Shown: positions 24,025 through 33,814 of the stretch, piece after piece
Layout of the letters: each line of letters opens with the position of its first letter
How positions within the stretch are numbered: position 1 is the stretch's first letter
Assembly (NCBI GenBank): GCA_001600455.1
Contig: BCKC01000002.1
Span: 1,860,001 to 1,924,000, forward strand
Reading direction: 5' to 3'
From: Endocalyx cinctus
Taxonomy: Eukaryota; Ascomycota; Sordariomycetes; Amphisphaeriales; Apiosporaceae
Length of the DNA stretch: 64,000 nucleotides
The notes under the pieces: model-generated
What the model was told of the DNA's origin: nothing
Seen by the model: only the letters and a program-made list of their open reading frames with translations
The model's database searches: none
Program-made: the position numbers and the translations under genes

Positions 24025-25110
24025 TCACCGACGCCTATGACTGTCTCGATCTCTATGGCGATCGTGATGCCTGTGGTCAGACCCTTGACTGCGTCTTTCG
24101 CGGTCTCGGTCAGACTTGTAACTATCCCTATATCGCTCCTCGCGATCTCTTTTCTCTCTTGCTTTACTATCTCTGTACTCGTCAAGCCGTGGGCGTCTAT
24201 CACGATATCCATGCTTTTGCGCCATCTCGGCCTTTTTTATTTCTTCGTCCTCTTTGGCGCCGAGCCCTATCAGATTTGCTCTTCGTTTCACCTCCTTAGA
24301 CCTGGAGCCGTTCTGCTCGCCATTCCAACCCATGCCGCGCAGCAGAGCAGCCCCAAACTCCCCTTCGGGTATCTCGTCGTACTCTTCTACTGTTGATACA
24401 TCAGGAGCATCATTGATCTTCTGGCGGTACACATCCTTCTCCGAATAGTTTGAGAATTTATTTGTAGTTGATGTATCCGTTATAATAATATCTTTTGCTG
24501 TTTTTCTCTTCTTCCCAAGGAGAGCATCGATGGCCTCTTTGTCATCGTTCTGTTCATTTTTCTGGGGGTCACCTGAAGAAGCGTCCTTAAAAGCGTCTTC
24601 AGATGAGGGTAGATCTGTTGTCTTAGCATCATCCTCCTTATCTGTTGACGTCTCTCCTTCAGGTTTCTTAGTGACAGTCAACCCCCACTTGATTTGCTTC
24701 TCATGATCAGGCGGCTCCGTTTCGTGAGACACATTTCCCGACCCAGAGTGTCCCTTTTGATTTCTTTCGGCTTTCCTGTCTGCTTTCCAATCGCGATCCT
24801 TTTGTAAAGGAATTATATAAGCACCATTGCTAGATTTTTTCGTCGAGGTAGTTTTTGGTAGTTTCGCTCTCGAGCTTGACGAAGCTGAGTCAAACGTAGT
24901 AACAGCTTCGTGTTTACCAAAACCTTCGCCATCATCCTCAGAATCGGAATCGTCGTTTAGCGCATTTGGGCGTTGTCGCTTTCCTAATTTTGAAGGTGGC
25001 GCACTATGTTTGCTTGTGCTGTTGATAGATTTTGATGTAGATGATGTTGGCGGTGCGCCAAATTTGATGGCAATGCGCGGTGCTTGTGATGTAGATGTTG
25101 ATTCTGACAT
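24025..25110 (-). CDS. spp2: Pre-mRNA-splicing factor Spp2 (G-patch)
   Basis: Single exon of 361 residues. The N-terminus (RIAIKFG) is the motif seen at the start of Spp2-like proteins. A Ser/Lys-rich, disordered, acidic middle follows. The G-patch/Spp2 domain is at about 250-290 (GEFGAALLRGMGWNG...RRANLIGLGA), and an Arg-Asp/Arg-Glu/His-rich tail at about 304-361 resembles SR-type tails. Family role: G-patch coactivator that binds the DEAH-box ATPase Prp2 and enables the first catalytic step of splicing in the nucleus. It is transcribed divergently from the Eaf1 gene, with about 1.5 kb between the two starts. Confidence 0.9.
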   Translation of the reverse strand: MSESTSTSQAPRIAIKFGAPPTSSTSKSINSTSKHSAPPSKLGKRQRPNALNDDSDSEDDGEGFGKHEAVTTFDSASSSSRAKLPKTTSTKKSSNGAYIIPLQKDRDWKADRKAERNQKGHSGSGNVSHETEPPDHEKQIKWGLTVTKKPEGETSTDKEDDAKTTDLPSSEDAFKDASSGDPQKNEQNDDKEAIDALLGKKRKTAKDIIITDTSTTNKFSNYSEKDVYRQKINDAPDVSTVEEYDEIPEGEFGAALLRGMGWNGEQNGSRSKEVKRRANLIGLGAKEDEEIKKAEMAQKHGYRDRRPRLDEYRDSKAREKRDREERYRDSYKSDRDRERRSQGSDHRHHDRHRDRDSHRRR

Positions 25111-25884
25111 GACGGTTTATACTTTGCGTAGATAAGTTGACGATTATGTTGAAGATGATGAATTAATCAACTTCTTGAGAAATTCTACGGCTTGATGAAT
25201 TATTATTTTGCCAATAACTTGGGAAATACTCCGTATTCATTGGGTAAATAGTAAATACTAGGCAGCTAGGTAGTAGGAAACTTAATAGCAATGCTGTTAT
25301 TTCCGGAAGGCGGTGAAAATCGAATATACCTTGAATACTTCGTTATATTGATAGACATGTTTAATTACATAGCTTTTCCAAAAAAAAAAAAAATAGCTCT
25401 AAGGACGTAGAGAGTACTACATAACTTAGGCTGCTAGGTACGTAGCAGTATCGCAACCACAGTAGGTATAATTAAATACTGTGCGAAATAACTTTCGCTG
25501 CACAAGATGACACTGTAACCGTTATCAATACAGAAACAACGTATGGATGTTTTAGGAAAAATGTTCGGTCGTAATGTAATTACTTACTCATGTTAGCACA
25601 ATACACTCGGTATCTTCGCGAGTCAAATTCCATAAAAAAAATTTAATCATTGTTATCTTGTACTACACATACAAACTTATCGATGGGAAGGGTGGGCGCT
25701 GCTGATTATCTTGTACACTTTCTCTTGCCTCATAGGCTTGCTTGACTTAGGACCTACACCTAAGGAGGCTAGTACCTAGCAAGCCTAGGTTGGCTGGTAG
25801 GTCATGATAAGTGATTGATATTTGTGAAATCCGCCGACGTTTCCGCGAACAACAAAAAAAATTATTTCGTAATTATCTCATGGT

Positions 25885-26040
25885 AAGATTTAGGTACCTA
25901 CCTTAGGTAAGTGCCTACCTACTAAGTACCTAGATAGGTAATTACTGAATCGTCTACTTAGCCAAATACCTAGGTACCTAAATACCTAAATATATGTACC
26001 TAAATAATTAAATAATAGGTAGAGCATACTGCCTTAGGTT
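25885..26040. repeat. Cluster of degenerate TACCTAGGTA palindromes
   Basis: Within about 150 bp there are more than ten copies of TAGGTACCTA, TACCTTAGGTA, GTACCTAGATAGGTA, TACCTAGGTACCTA and TACCTAAAT variants on both strands. The same family recurs at 7666-7712, 16690-16725, 16945-16985, 20030-20058, 43240-43350, 53720-53746, 58727-58763 and 59415-59460, always outside genes. Origin and role are unknown. Confidence 0.7.
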
Positions 26041-26585
26041 CAATATATGTAGACTTTGGCTCAAAAATTTGTAAACCTGATGTTAACATTTCTATATTTT
26101 GCTTTATAGATTTAAATACTAAAGTAAAATATTATATGTATACTGTAGAAAAAGCATAGAATACATCCATGGATGTAATTATGTCAATTGCAAGTATTCA
26201 ATAAATACAACTTACCGGATACGTAATGGGTACCTAACCGATTATACCTACTTTTACCCCCCCATGTCTCCCCCCTCATCTTCTATTATGGAAAGAAAGT
26301 CCATTCCCTACCCAAATAAAATGAAATTTGACCTAAGAAGGTTTAATAACTCCTTAAGTATTGAATTACTAGCAACCGTGGAACCTCCATTACTGGCAAT
26401 TTACGCACCTACTGTAATAGCTAGCGAAGAGTGAGTTATCGTTGTTAAGAGGAAAAAAAAAATTTATATCGACCAAACATCTCGACGAACAAACATTTAA
26501 AATCAATTAGAGAACCACAACATCATCAGTTTTATCGATTTAAATTATAGATTTTATCTCCAATAACTTCATTAAGATTGGAGAA

Positions 26586-26612
26586 ACATCCGTTTTCATG
26601 TAAAACGGATGT
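26586..26612 (+). promoter_or_regulatory. Perfect 11-bp inverted repeat in the eaf1 leader with two upstream ORFs
   Basis: Arm ACATCCGTTTT (26586-26596), loop CATGT, arm AAAACGGATGT (26602-26612), without mismatch. The loop begins a minimal start-stop frame (ATG TAA, 26598-26603). The 3' arm holds the ATG of a 7-codon frame (26609-26632) whose TGA overlaps the eaf1 start codon as ATGA. If transcribed, this could form a stable hairpin and control initiation. As DNA, it could be a dimeric protein site. Confidence 0.6.
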
Positions 26613-26628
26613 CGCCGTCGTCGATGCT

Positions 26629-29600
26629 ATGACTGAGGTCGTGCCTGCCGACCGCGCACATCTTTTGCAATTAAAGCGAGATGAATGCAGGTAAGATATT
26701 TATATCAAATTATAGCCCTGTTTTTTCCGACAAAAATGATATAATTTTCGTTGTGTTAACATCGTTCAGTGCAATCGCCCGGTCGCGCAAGAGAAAGTTG
26801 TGTGTTCTCTACGAGCTGTCCACTAATTCGGATGGCCTCTCAAAACGTAGTTTCGCCAATTTTGACGCGCAACCGTCCAACATCGGTGAAATTCAATTCC
26901 TCGAGACTTGCGATATTTTACAGTATGTCTAATCAATATACATTCATCGTTTTAAACATTTCCGACCGCGTCTTTTTCAAGAATAAGCACGCGTCTTCGT
27001 TACCTTCGTACTAATCAAACCTGACTTGTAGGGGACGGAAACTTAACGAGTTGAATATACCGGCACGGCCGAAGCATCGACCAGAATATCCTCGACAGAT
27101 TTCAAAGCCTGAATTGTCCTCGCCTAATGAGAATGGCTCTCCTCGACCAAATAAAAAGCAAAATGTGGATGAGGCATCGCGACCATCTGCTCCATCGTCT
27201 TCACCAGCACCGCTACCAAACGTTCCACCTACCCAAGCTAATGCCGCTCCTATCCCGTCGCCCGTGACAGAGCCTCCTGCATTGACGCAGCCTCCGCATC
27301 AAGTTGCAAACACTGACCGCCCTAAGGATGTATCTGCAACGACAATATCGACCCTGCCGAGTAACGAGCAGCGTAGGCAAAGCCAATCTGTACCTCCCTC
27401 AACTAATAAAGATTCAAAGGACGGCAGACAAGATGGCACTCCTCCGTTTGCGACGGGCGTGCCAAAGACTCCATCAAAACTAGCTCCTAGCAGTCCATCT
27501 CTCCAACATCAGAAGCAGGCAGCTCCATTGGCGCAATCTCTTATCCAGCAAGGGCAGGAGCAGCGAGAACCGGGTAGCCGAGTTGATACGCCTGTGCCGA
27601 TGGATATAGACGTGCCCTCGATCAAGGCGGAGAAACCGACAATTTCTACGCAACAGCAATCTCAAGTTGATGGTCGGCCTAACGATGTATTGTCTTCTCC
27701 AGGATCTACAGCTCAATCCGCAACAACCCCTGCGGTTGTCGACACCTCTGCTAACACGAGTCCCGAACACGAAGCTGAATCTTCTTCAGAGAGGGCTGAG
27801 GAAAGAGTGCAAGAAAAGAGCTCAGATACCAGACCTATATTGCGTCAGCCAACAATCAGTTCCGTTCCAATGCCAGCATTCCAAAAAGCGACACCGGTAG
27901 AGGCTGTAGCTGCTCCTGTCGCACCAGGGATATCTCAGGTCCCTACCATGCCGGTTGCCAAACCAGAGACAATCGTCGAGAAACGGGGCCAACCCCCGAA
28001 TACTGCCAAAGATACTGTTTCTGGACACCCATCAACCAGCTCTGCCGCACACCCTCTTCCCCGGCCGATTAGTAGTCAAGCCCCACACATTCGTACTGGG
28101 CATGAGTTGCACGAGAAAAAGGGTCCTGATACGTTGCGTACTGATAATACCGCTCCTCCTCAGAGTGAACCGCCGAGCAGTACCGTTTCGAAACCCACTG
28201 GACACCGAATATCGGAACCACATAAGACTAGTCCGGCTTTTCGCCCCACGCCATCCCCTACTCATACTCCTCAACCAACTGTACACAATTCATCAGAAAT
28301 TATTACCGAGGTTGCACTACAAAAACCAGTGTCTGAAATTTTAGTAGCGCAGCCGGCGATATCACCTGCGGATCTTACTCTTCATAAAGATTCCCGTCCT
28401 CTTCAAGCAACGCCCATCACGCCGACATCCCAATCATCAAAATCACACCTTCGGGCTCTTACGCAAAAGACTAAATCTAAGGAGAAGGGAAAGGCCTCGG
28501 CTGTGGTTTTTGGCAAGCCTCCGCATTCTTCGGATTCTGATAAATCTCTAGTGCAAAATGTCTCTAAAGAAAATCAACTCTTTAGTGATGACTATTTCAC
28601 CCCACTCTTTATCCAGTCTTTTGCAACAGGTGGAAAATGGATGAAGCCGCTCGACCAAATCCTACATCAAGCTCATAAGACGCTTTCTACGCCGGACTCT
28701 TACACCCAAATCCTTGATAATCAAGCTTGTCGTGTATTGAGAAGGGTCTACGCATTACAGCACGATGGTAAATGGTCTTTGCGCCAGCCTAAGCGGGTAC
28801 CAGAACCTACTCGTCAAGCATGTCATTGGGACGTGGTGTTAAAAGAGATGAAGTGGATGAGAACCGACTTCCGAGAGGAACGAAAATGGAAAATGGCGGC
28901 CGCACGCAATTTGGCATACGCCTGTGCTGAATGGGTCTCATCTTCAGATGAGGATAGGAAGGCTTTGCAGGTGAATGCGCTCATACCTCTCAAAACATCT
29001 TTAACTATCGAGGATGTTTCTATGGTGGATGTAAATACTTCAAACGAACCTGAAAACCAGCCTACGCCAGACCTTATTCCTTCGGGAGAGTCCGAGTCGC
29101 CGTTAGCAATGGACGAGGTACCCGAGGATGTCATTTTCGACACTATACCTCCATCTGCAATTTTCGCTCTTCCGGATGAGGACATAGTATTTGCCCTTCA
29201 ACCGTCTCCTAATACGGATCGATTGCTTGAGGAGTTGCCTATGTACGGATCACCACTTAAAATCCCGGCCTCGAATATTACCGCCCCTGAATTCGACCCC
29301 GATGCTTCGTGGAAGCGACCTGCTTTGCCTCTAAGCAAGTATGTTGAAGGCGAGTTGCGGTTATCGCCCAGTGAGCCCTCTCAGAAACGTAGCCGATTTT
29401 GCCACGCACAAGAAGATGAGGAAGAAAAGGAAGTCATTTTCGGTCAAGATGGACATATTCAGCCTCGGCTCGAACCAGAAAATCCCACTGTGGCGCTTTT
29501 TAGATTGGAAAATAAACCGATTAGGGATCGGCTCTATGCAACCCACCAATTCCGACCGCCAAGTGAGCACAACATGCCGCTCCAGGCATTTTACGAATCA

Positions 29601-31665
29601 CGTATCTCGTCACAATGGCTATCATCTGAAGACGACGAACTAAAGAGTCTCATTCGTGAACACTCATATAACTGGTCATTAATATCTAGTATCATGTCTT
29701 CCAAGTCTCTATTTGCTTCGGCTGCGGAACGACGAACGCCTTGGGAATGCTTTGAGCGCTGGGTTATGCTTGAAGGCCTTCCCCAGGAAATTTCAAAGAC
29801 GCAGTATTTCAGATTATGGCAAAATAGGGTGGATCAAGCTAAAGAAATCATCCGTCTATACAACCAGAATCTACAACAACAAGCTGCCCAGCAGCAGGCT
29901 CAACAGCAGAACCAACCGCCGCCGCAACCGCAGCAATCCCAGCAGTCGCAACCGCAGCCGCAGCAAGCGCAACAAGGCGCACAGCAGCCACAGCAAGGAA
30001 CACCGGCAGGGTCTATAACACCTATTCAGAGGAGACGGGTCCCAAGCCCCGTGAAGGTTGAAAGGCGTAGGAATCAAAAACACCTCACGATGATCGATGC
30101 GATGAGAAAATTAGCCAAGAAACGAGAAACGACGGCACAGAAACAGCAACAGGCAGCTTCTCTTGCCGCCATGAGGAAGGCCAACGAACCTCCCCAGCCT
30201 CGAGCGCCCACTAAAACACCTCGAGAGTATAGTATCATGCGCTGGGAGCGGGATCAGGCGATGGCCGAGAGATTGGCCGAGCGAGTGGCTCAACAGCAAC
30301 GACAACACGAAGCACAACGCAGGGTACGAAACACTCCCATTGACTTTTCACAATAGGTTTACTAATGTTTTTTTTTTATTTCTTCAGGCGGCGCTGCAAA
30401 GAGCTCAACAAGGCCAAGTGGCTCATATGGCAGCTGCGCAGAATGCTAACCAAATGGCACAAAACAATCCTCAAATGGCCGCTTCACATCCTCATGCGGC
30501 AGCTTCTATGGCTCGTGCCAATGTTCCAAACCACCTAGCAGCTAATGGCCAAGCACGCCCAAGAATACCAATGCAGCACCCCATGCAGAACAGCACCGGG
30601 GCTCATAATCACGTGCCCGGTGGTCTGGTACCGCCAATACAGATGAATGGATCCCAAGTTCAAATGCCAGTCGTGCACGGTCAATCGAGGATGGCCATGC
30701 CAACTACTTCCGATCTCCAAGTGTTAATGCAAGCACAACATATCTCTGATCAGCAGCGGAGGATGCTACAACAACAGCAGCAGCAACAGCAACAACAGCA
30801 CCAACAGCAGCAGCAGCAGCAGCAACAACAACAACAACAACAACAACAACATCAGCAGCAGCAACAAAAGCAGCAACCGCAACAGCCCCATCCGAATCAG
30901 CAAATAAACGTACCGCCACAAAATTCACCTCCTGCCATGCGAGCCGCTGCCATGAGCGGCTTGAACCAGAAGAATTATCTCAACAATGCGCAAACGCAGG
31001 CCTTGCTAGCTTCGTTCAACGCAGGAAACGGGGGTGGAATGTCACCACCACCAGCTTCAAGTCTCAACATGTCTAATGGACAAGCTGGCTCACCACGCCC
31101 AAATACGGCGTTGACCCAACAACCTCATCATCAAACATTTGTAGCACAGCTCCAACATATAGAGAGTCAAATCAGATCAGCAAATCCCGGTACACCACAG
31201 CAAGTCATTCGCGAGATGGCAACCCAGTTGTTACAAAACCGGCACAGCACCCTGACCCAATCAGCCATGAATGCTGCGGCAGGGAGTCCTGGGCAAACGG
31301 CGATCGCTAACGGACCTCACCAATATGCTCAGCTCCTCCGAGCGCAGCAGCAACAACAAGCTGCTGCAGCTGCCGCTCAGGCTCAGGCTCAGGCTCAGGC
31401 TCAAGCTCAGGCACAGAGTCAAGTTCAGTCTCAACACCAGATTCAGCCCCAATCACAACATCCCCCCCAGCACCAGGCTCAGCACTCGGCTCAACACCAG
31501 GCGCAGCATCAAACACAGCACCAGGTTCAGCATCAGGCCCAGTCTTCCCCACAGCCTCAGGCCCAACCACAGACACAACTCCAACATACGCAGGTTCAAG
31601 CCAGCGGGCAGCATCAACGCAACTCGAGTGGCAGCGCTACACCAACGGCCACAGCTCCTAAATAG
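26629..31665 (+). CDS. eaf1: Eaf1/Vid21, platform subunit of the NuA4 histone acetyltransferase complex
   Basis: Four exons, 26629-26690, 26770-26922, 27032-30323 and 30388-31665 (introns 79, 109 and 64 bp), give 1594 residues. The short first exons encode the family N-terminus (LLQLKRDE, then IARSRKRKL). A long Pro/Ser/Thr-rich disordered region precedes the HSA domain at about 658-720 (RQACHWDVVLKEMKWMRTDFREERKWK). A Myb/SANT domain follows at about 930-985 (WLSSEDDELKSLIREHSYNWSLISSIM, then WECFERW). The C-terminus has Gln-rich tracts, including a long polyQ run and a Gln-Ala repeat. Family role: scaffold joining HAT and Tra1 modules, with HSA binding actin and actin-related proteins in the nucleus. 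The start at 26629 was chosen because exon 1 splices in frame and the family begins there; it follows two small upstream ORFs. Confidence 0.92.
30769..30885 (+). repeat. CAG/CAA polyglutamine microsatellite within eaf1
   Basis: A nearly unbroken run of CAA and CAG codons, interrupted by single His, Lys and Pro codons, encodes about 35 Gln residues in the Eaf1 C-terminus. CAA and CAG are mixed, which limits slippage, but part of the run (30822-30850) is pure CAA. Confidence 0.9.
31375..31410 (+). repeat. (GCTCAR)6 hexanucleotide repeat within eaf1
   Basis: Six tandem GCTCAG/GCTCAA units encode alternating Ala-Gln, in frame, in the Gln-rich C-terminus of Eaf1. Confidence 0.85.
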
Positions 31666-32200
31666 AGATCTTTTGTTTGTTAAGAGTACGAAATTAAGTG
31701 TTAAAATGATAGAAAGGTATTCCTCTTTTGCTACTAGATAAGGTTCATACCTTTTCGTGGCGTCTAGGCTCCTTTCCGGTATATGGGTTTACTGTAGAGA
31801 TTCATTGGGAGTACAGAGGGCCCAAATATTACACGGCAAATGACGAAATGCTTTTTGATTGGCGTTGTATAGGATTCAATAAATGATGATAGACCGGAAA
31901 GGGGCAAGTGAAAGATCCCTTAGGTCGCAATAGCTGTAGATATCCATTTTATTACTACGGGAGCTGATGGGCAGGTGTTCATCAACTTAGGACATATAAA
32001 AATAATAATTGAATGAAAGAATAATTACCACAATTTTCCGCCTCATAGCTATGCTCCAAGATCAATTACGTCTTGGCTCTTTACTTTGGGCGATATCCAT
32101 CTGCCTGTCTGCCTCCTTTTCTAGTCCAGTTTCGGTAATAACTTACTCCGTATCCGACTACACTGGACCCCACCAAATCCATGCATACGGTTCCACTTTA

Positions 32201-32236
<36 letters not shown>

Positions 32237-32353
32237 GTCGAAACTTATGTCACCTTCCCAGCTCTGAACCAGCAGACATCTGTTTTTTTTTTTTTTTTTT
32301 TTTCTTCACAAAGAGCAAAGCTGCGAGGAGAGAGGAAAAATAAAAAATCAACA
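31666..32353. other. Intergenic region eaf1-mak11
   Basis: It holds the eaf1 3' flank and the mak11 promoter. The last 150 bp contain two long poly(dT) tracts (separate entry). The upstream extension of the mak11 frame (from 32009) translates those tracts and is not counted as coding. Confidence 0.65.
32203..32303 (+). promoter_or_regulatory. Two long poly(dT) tracts upstream of mak11
   Basis: T33 (32203-32235) and T21 (32283-32303) lie 51-151 bp before the mak11 start codon. Long poly(dA:dT) tracts are known to exclude nucleosomes in fungal promoters and are common at ribosome-biogenesis genes. Promoter function here is inferred. Confidence 0.5.
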
Positions 32354-33814
32354 ATGGGAAAGAGAAAGAGAGCTGATGCTTCGAACGGCGTATCAGTTTC
32401 AGCCACATCTACAAAGAAAACAAAAACGGAAACTGTAGGCACCTCACAAAATGAAGATTCACTGCCATTAACTCTCCAGATCGTAACGGGGTCGTATGAT
32501 CGTATTCTCCACGGGGTTACAGCGACAATTACACCTGATTATGAAAAGATCGAGTTCGCCGACACGTTTCTCTTTAATGCACATAGTTCGGCGATACGAT
32601 GCATTGCCCTCTCCCCTCCGTCCGCACCTGAGCCTGGTAAAGGACAGAAGGTGATGCTAGCGTCGGGTAGCAGTGATGAGAGGATCAATGTATACAGTAT
32701 CTCCGCTCATCCACCGAGTAAAAAGGATGCCGATGGGTTATCCAACGTCGCTCCGAGGAAGATTTTAGAGAACCCCAAAAATCGAGAGGTGGGCGTTTTA
32801 TTACATCACAATTCGAACATTACGAAACTTTCCTTCCCGACCAAGTCGAAGCTTATATCGGCATCCGAAGATTCTACGATCGCAGTTACGAGAACGAGAG
32901 ATTGGTCCGTCCTATCTACCATCAAAGCTCCGATACCAAAACCCCTAGGCAGACCCAGCGGCGACACCGCACCACTCGGCGGAACGCCCGCTGGCGTAAA
33001 TGATTTCGCAGTTCATCCGAGCATGAAACTCATGATTAGCGTCAGTAAAGGCGAGCGTACTATGCGACTATGGAATCTCATGACTGCGAAAAAAGCCGGG
33101 GTGTTGAATTTTGGGCGAGACTTGTTGCAACAAGTTGGCGAAGGCAAACACTCTTCAGGTGAAGGCAGGAAAGTCGTTTGGGGGTCTACAGAAGACGGCG
33201 ACGAGTTTTGCGTAGGATTCGACCGGGACGTGTTGGTTTACGGGATGGACAGTAAGCCTAAGTGCAGAGTCATGCCGGAACCGAGAAGAAAAATACACGA
33301 GTTCTGCTACATAACATTAGACGAAGCGAAGGATTCGTCCTTGCTCGCAGTCTCAACCGAAGATGGCAAGATAATGTTTTTCTCGACAAACAGCGAACAT
33401 CTAGAATCAAATCCTTCGGAAACCGGCGAAAAATCCAATAAACTGCCGGTTGCGAAATTCGTTGCGCAGCTTGGAGGAAAAGAAGACGGCGTGGTTGGAC
33501 GCATTAAGGACTTCGCAATCTCGAGGACGTCGCAGTCGAAGGGGGATACGCTGATTATAACAGCCGGCAGTAGTGATGGCAAGCTTCGAGTGTTCAAGCT
33601 TACTATTCAAGAGCTGAAGGACGCTAGCAAGGCGAAAACGACGAAGAAAGTGGGCAGCTTGTTAGGAACTTATGAGACTCAAAACAGAATTACCTGTGTC
33701 GAGGCATTTGTAATGATACCCAGACCGGATGGGTTTGAGAGCGAAGACGAGTTTGAAGATATCTCAGACGAAGATGATCAGTCGGATGATGAATCGGACG
33801 AGGGTGATGATTAA
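32354..33814 (+). CDS. mak11: Mak11 (PAK1IP1-like) WD40 protein of 60S ribosome assembly
   Basis: Single exon, 486 residues. A basic nuclear-targeting N-terminus (MGKRKRAD, KKTKTE) is followed by WD40-type repeats across about 45-460: VTGSYDRILHGV, FNAHSSAIRCIALSP, LASGSSDERINVY, ISASEDSTIAV, VNDFAVHPSMKLMISV...MRLWNL, and ITAGSSDGKLRVFKL. The C-terminus is a strongly acidic tail (EDEFEDISDEDDQSDDESDE). Family role, from yeast Mak11 and human PAK1IP1: an essential nucleolar factor of early 60S pre-ribosomes. The ATG at 32354 was chosen because the frame upstream is translated poly-T and the family begins with the basic motif. It lies in the same orientation as eaf1 but with its own promoter, not an operon. 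Confidence 0.92.
   Translation: MGKRKRADASNGVSVSATSTKKTKTETVGTSQNEDSLPLTLQIVTGSYDRILHGVTATITPDYEKIEFADTFLFNAHSSAIRCIALSPPSAPEPGKGQKVMLASGSSDERINVYSISAHPPSKKDADGLSNVAPRKILENPKNREVGVLLHHNSNITKLSFPTKSKLISASEDSTIAVTRTRDWSVLSTIKAPIPKPLGRPSGDTAPLGGTPAGVNDFAVHPSMKLMISVSKGERTMRLWNLMTAKKAGVLNFGRDLLQQVGEGKHSSGEGRKVVWGSTEDGDEFCVGFDRDVLVYGMDSKPKCRVMPEPRRKIHEFCYITLDEAKDSSLLAVSTEDGKIMFFSTNSEHLESNPSETGEKSNKLPVAKFVAQLGGKEDGVVGRIKDFAISRTSQSKGDTLIITAGSSDGKLRVFKLTIQELKDASKAKTTKKVGSLLGTYETQNRITCVEAFVMIPRPDGFESEDEFEDISDEDDQSDDESDEGDD

Larger units (their letters stand above)
25111..26628. other. Divergent spp2/eaf1 intergenic region
   Basis: A shared upstream region for spp2 (-) and eaf1 (+). Its middle (25885-26040) is the densest cluster of TAGGTACCTA-type palindromes in the first half of the window. 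A12-A13 runs lie near 25381. The eaf1 leader ends with a perfect hairpin (separate entry). No gene supported. Confidence 0.6.

Noticed and set aside
32009..32353. N-terminal extension of Mak11
   Set aside because: It would translate two poly-T tracts into Phe runs; the family start is the MGKRKR motif at 32354.
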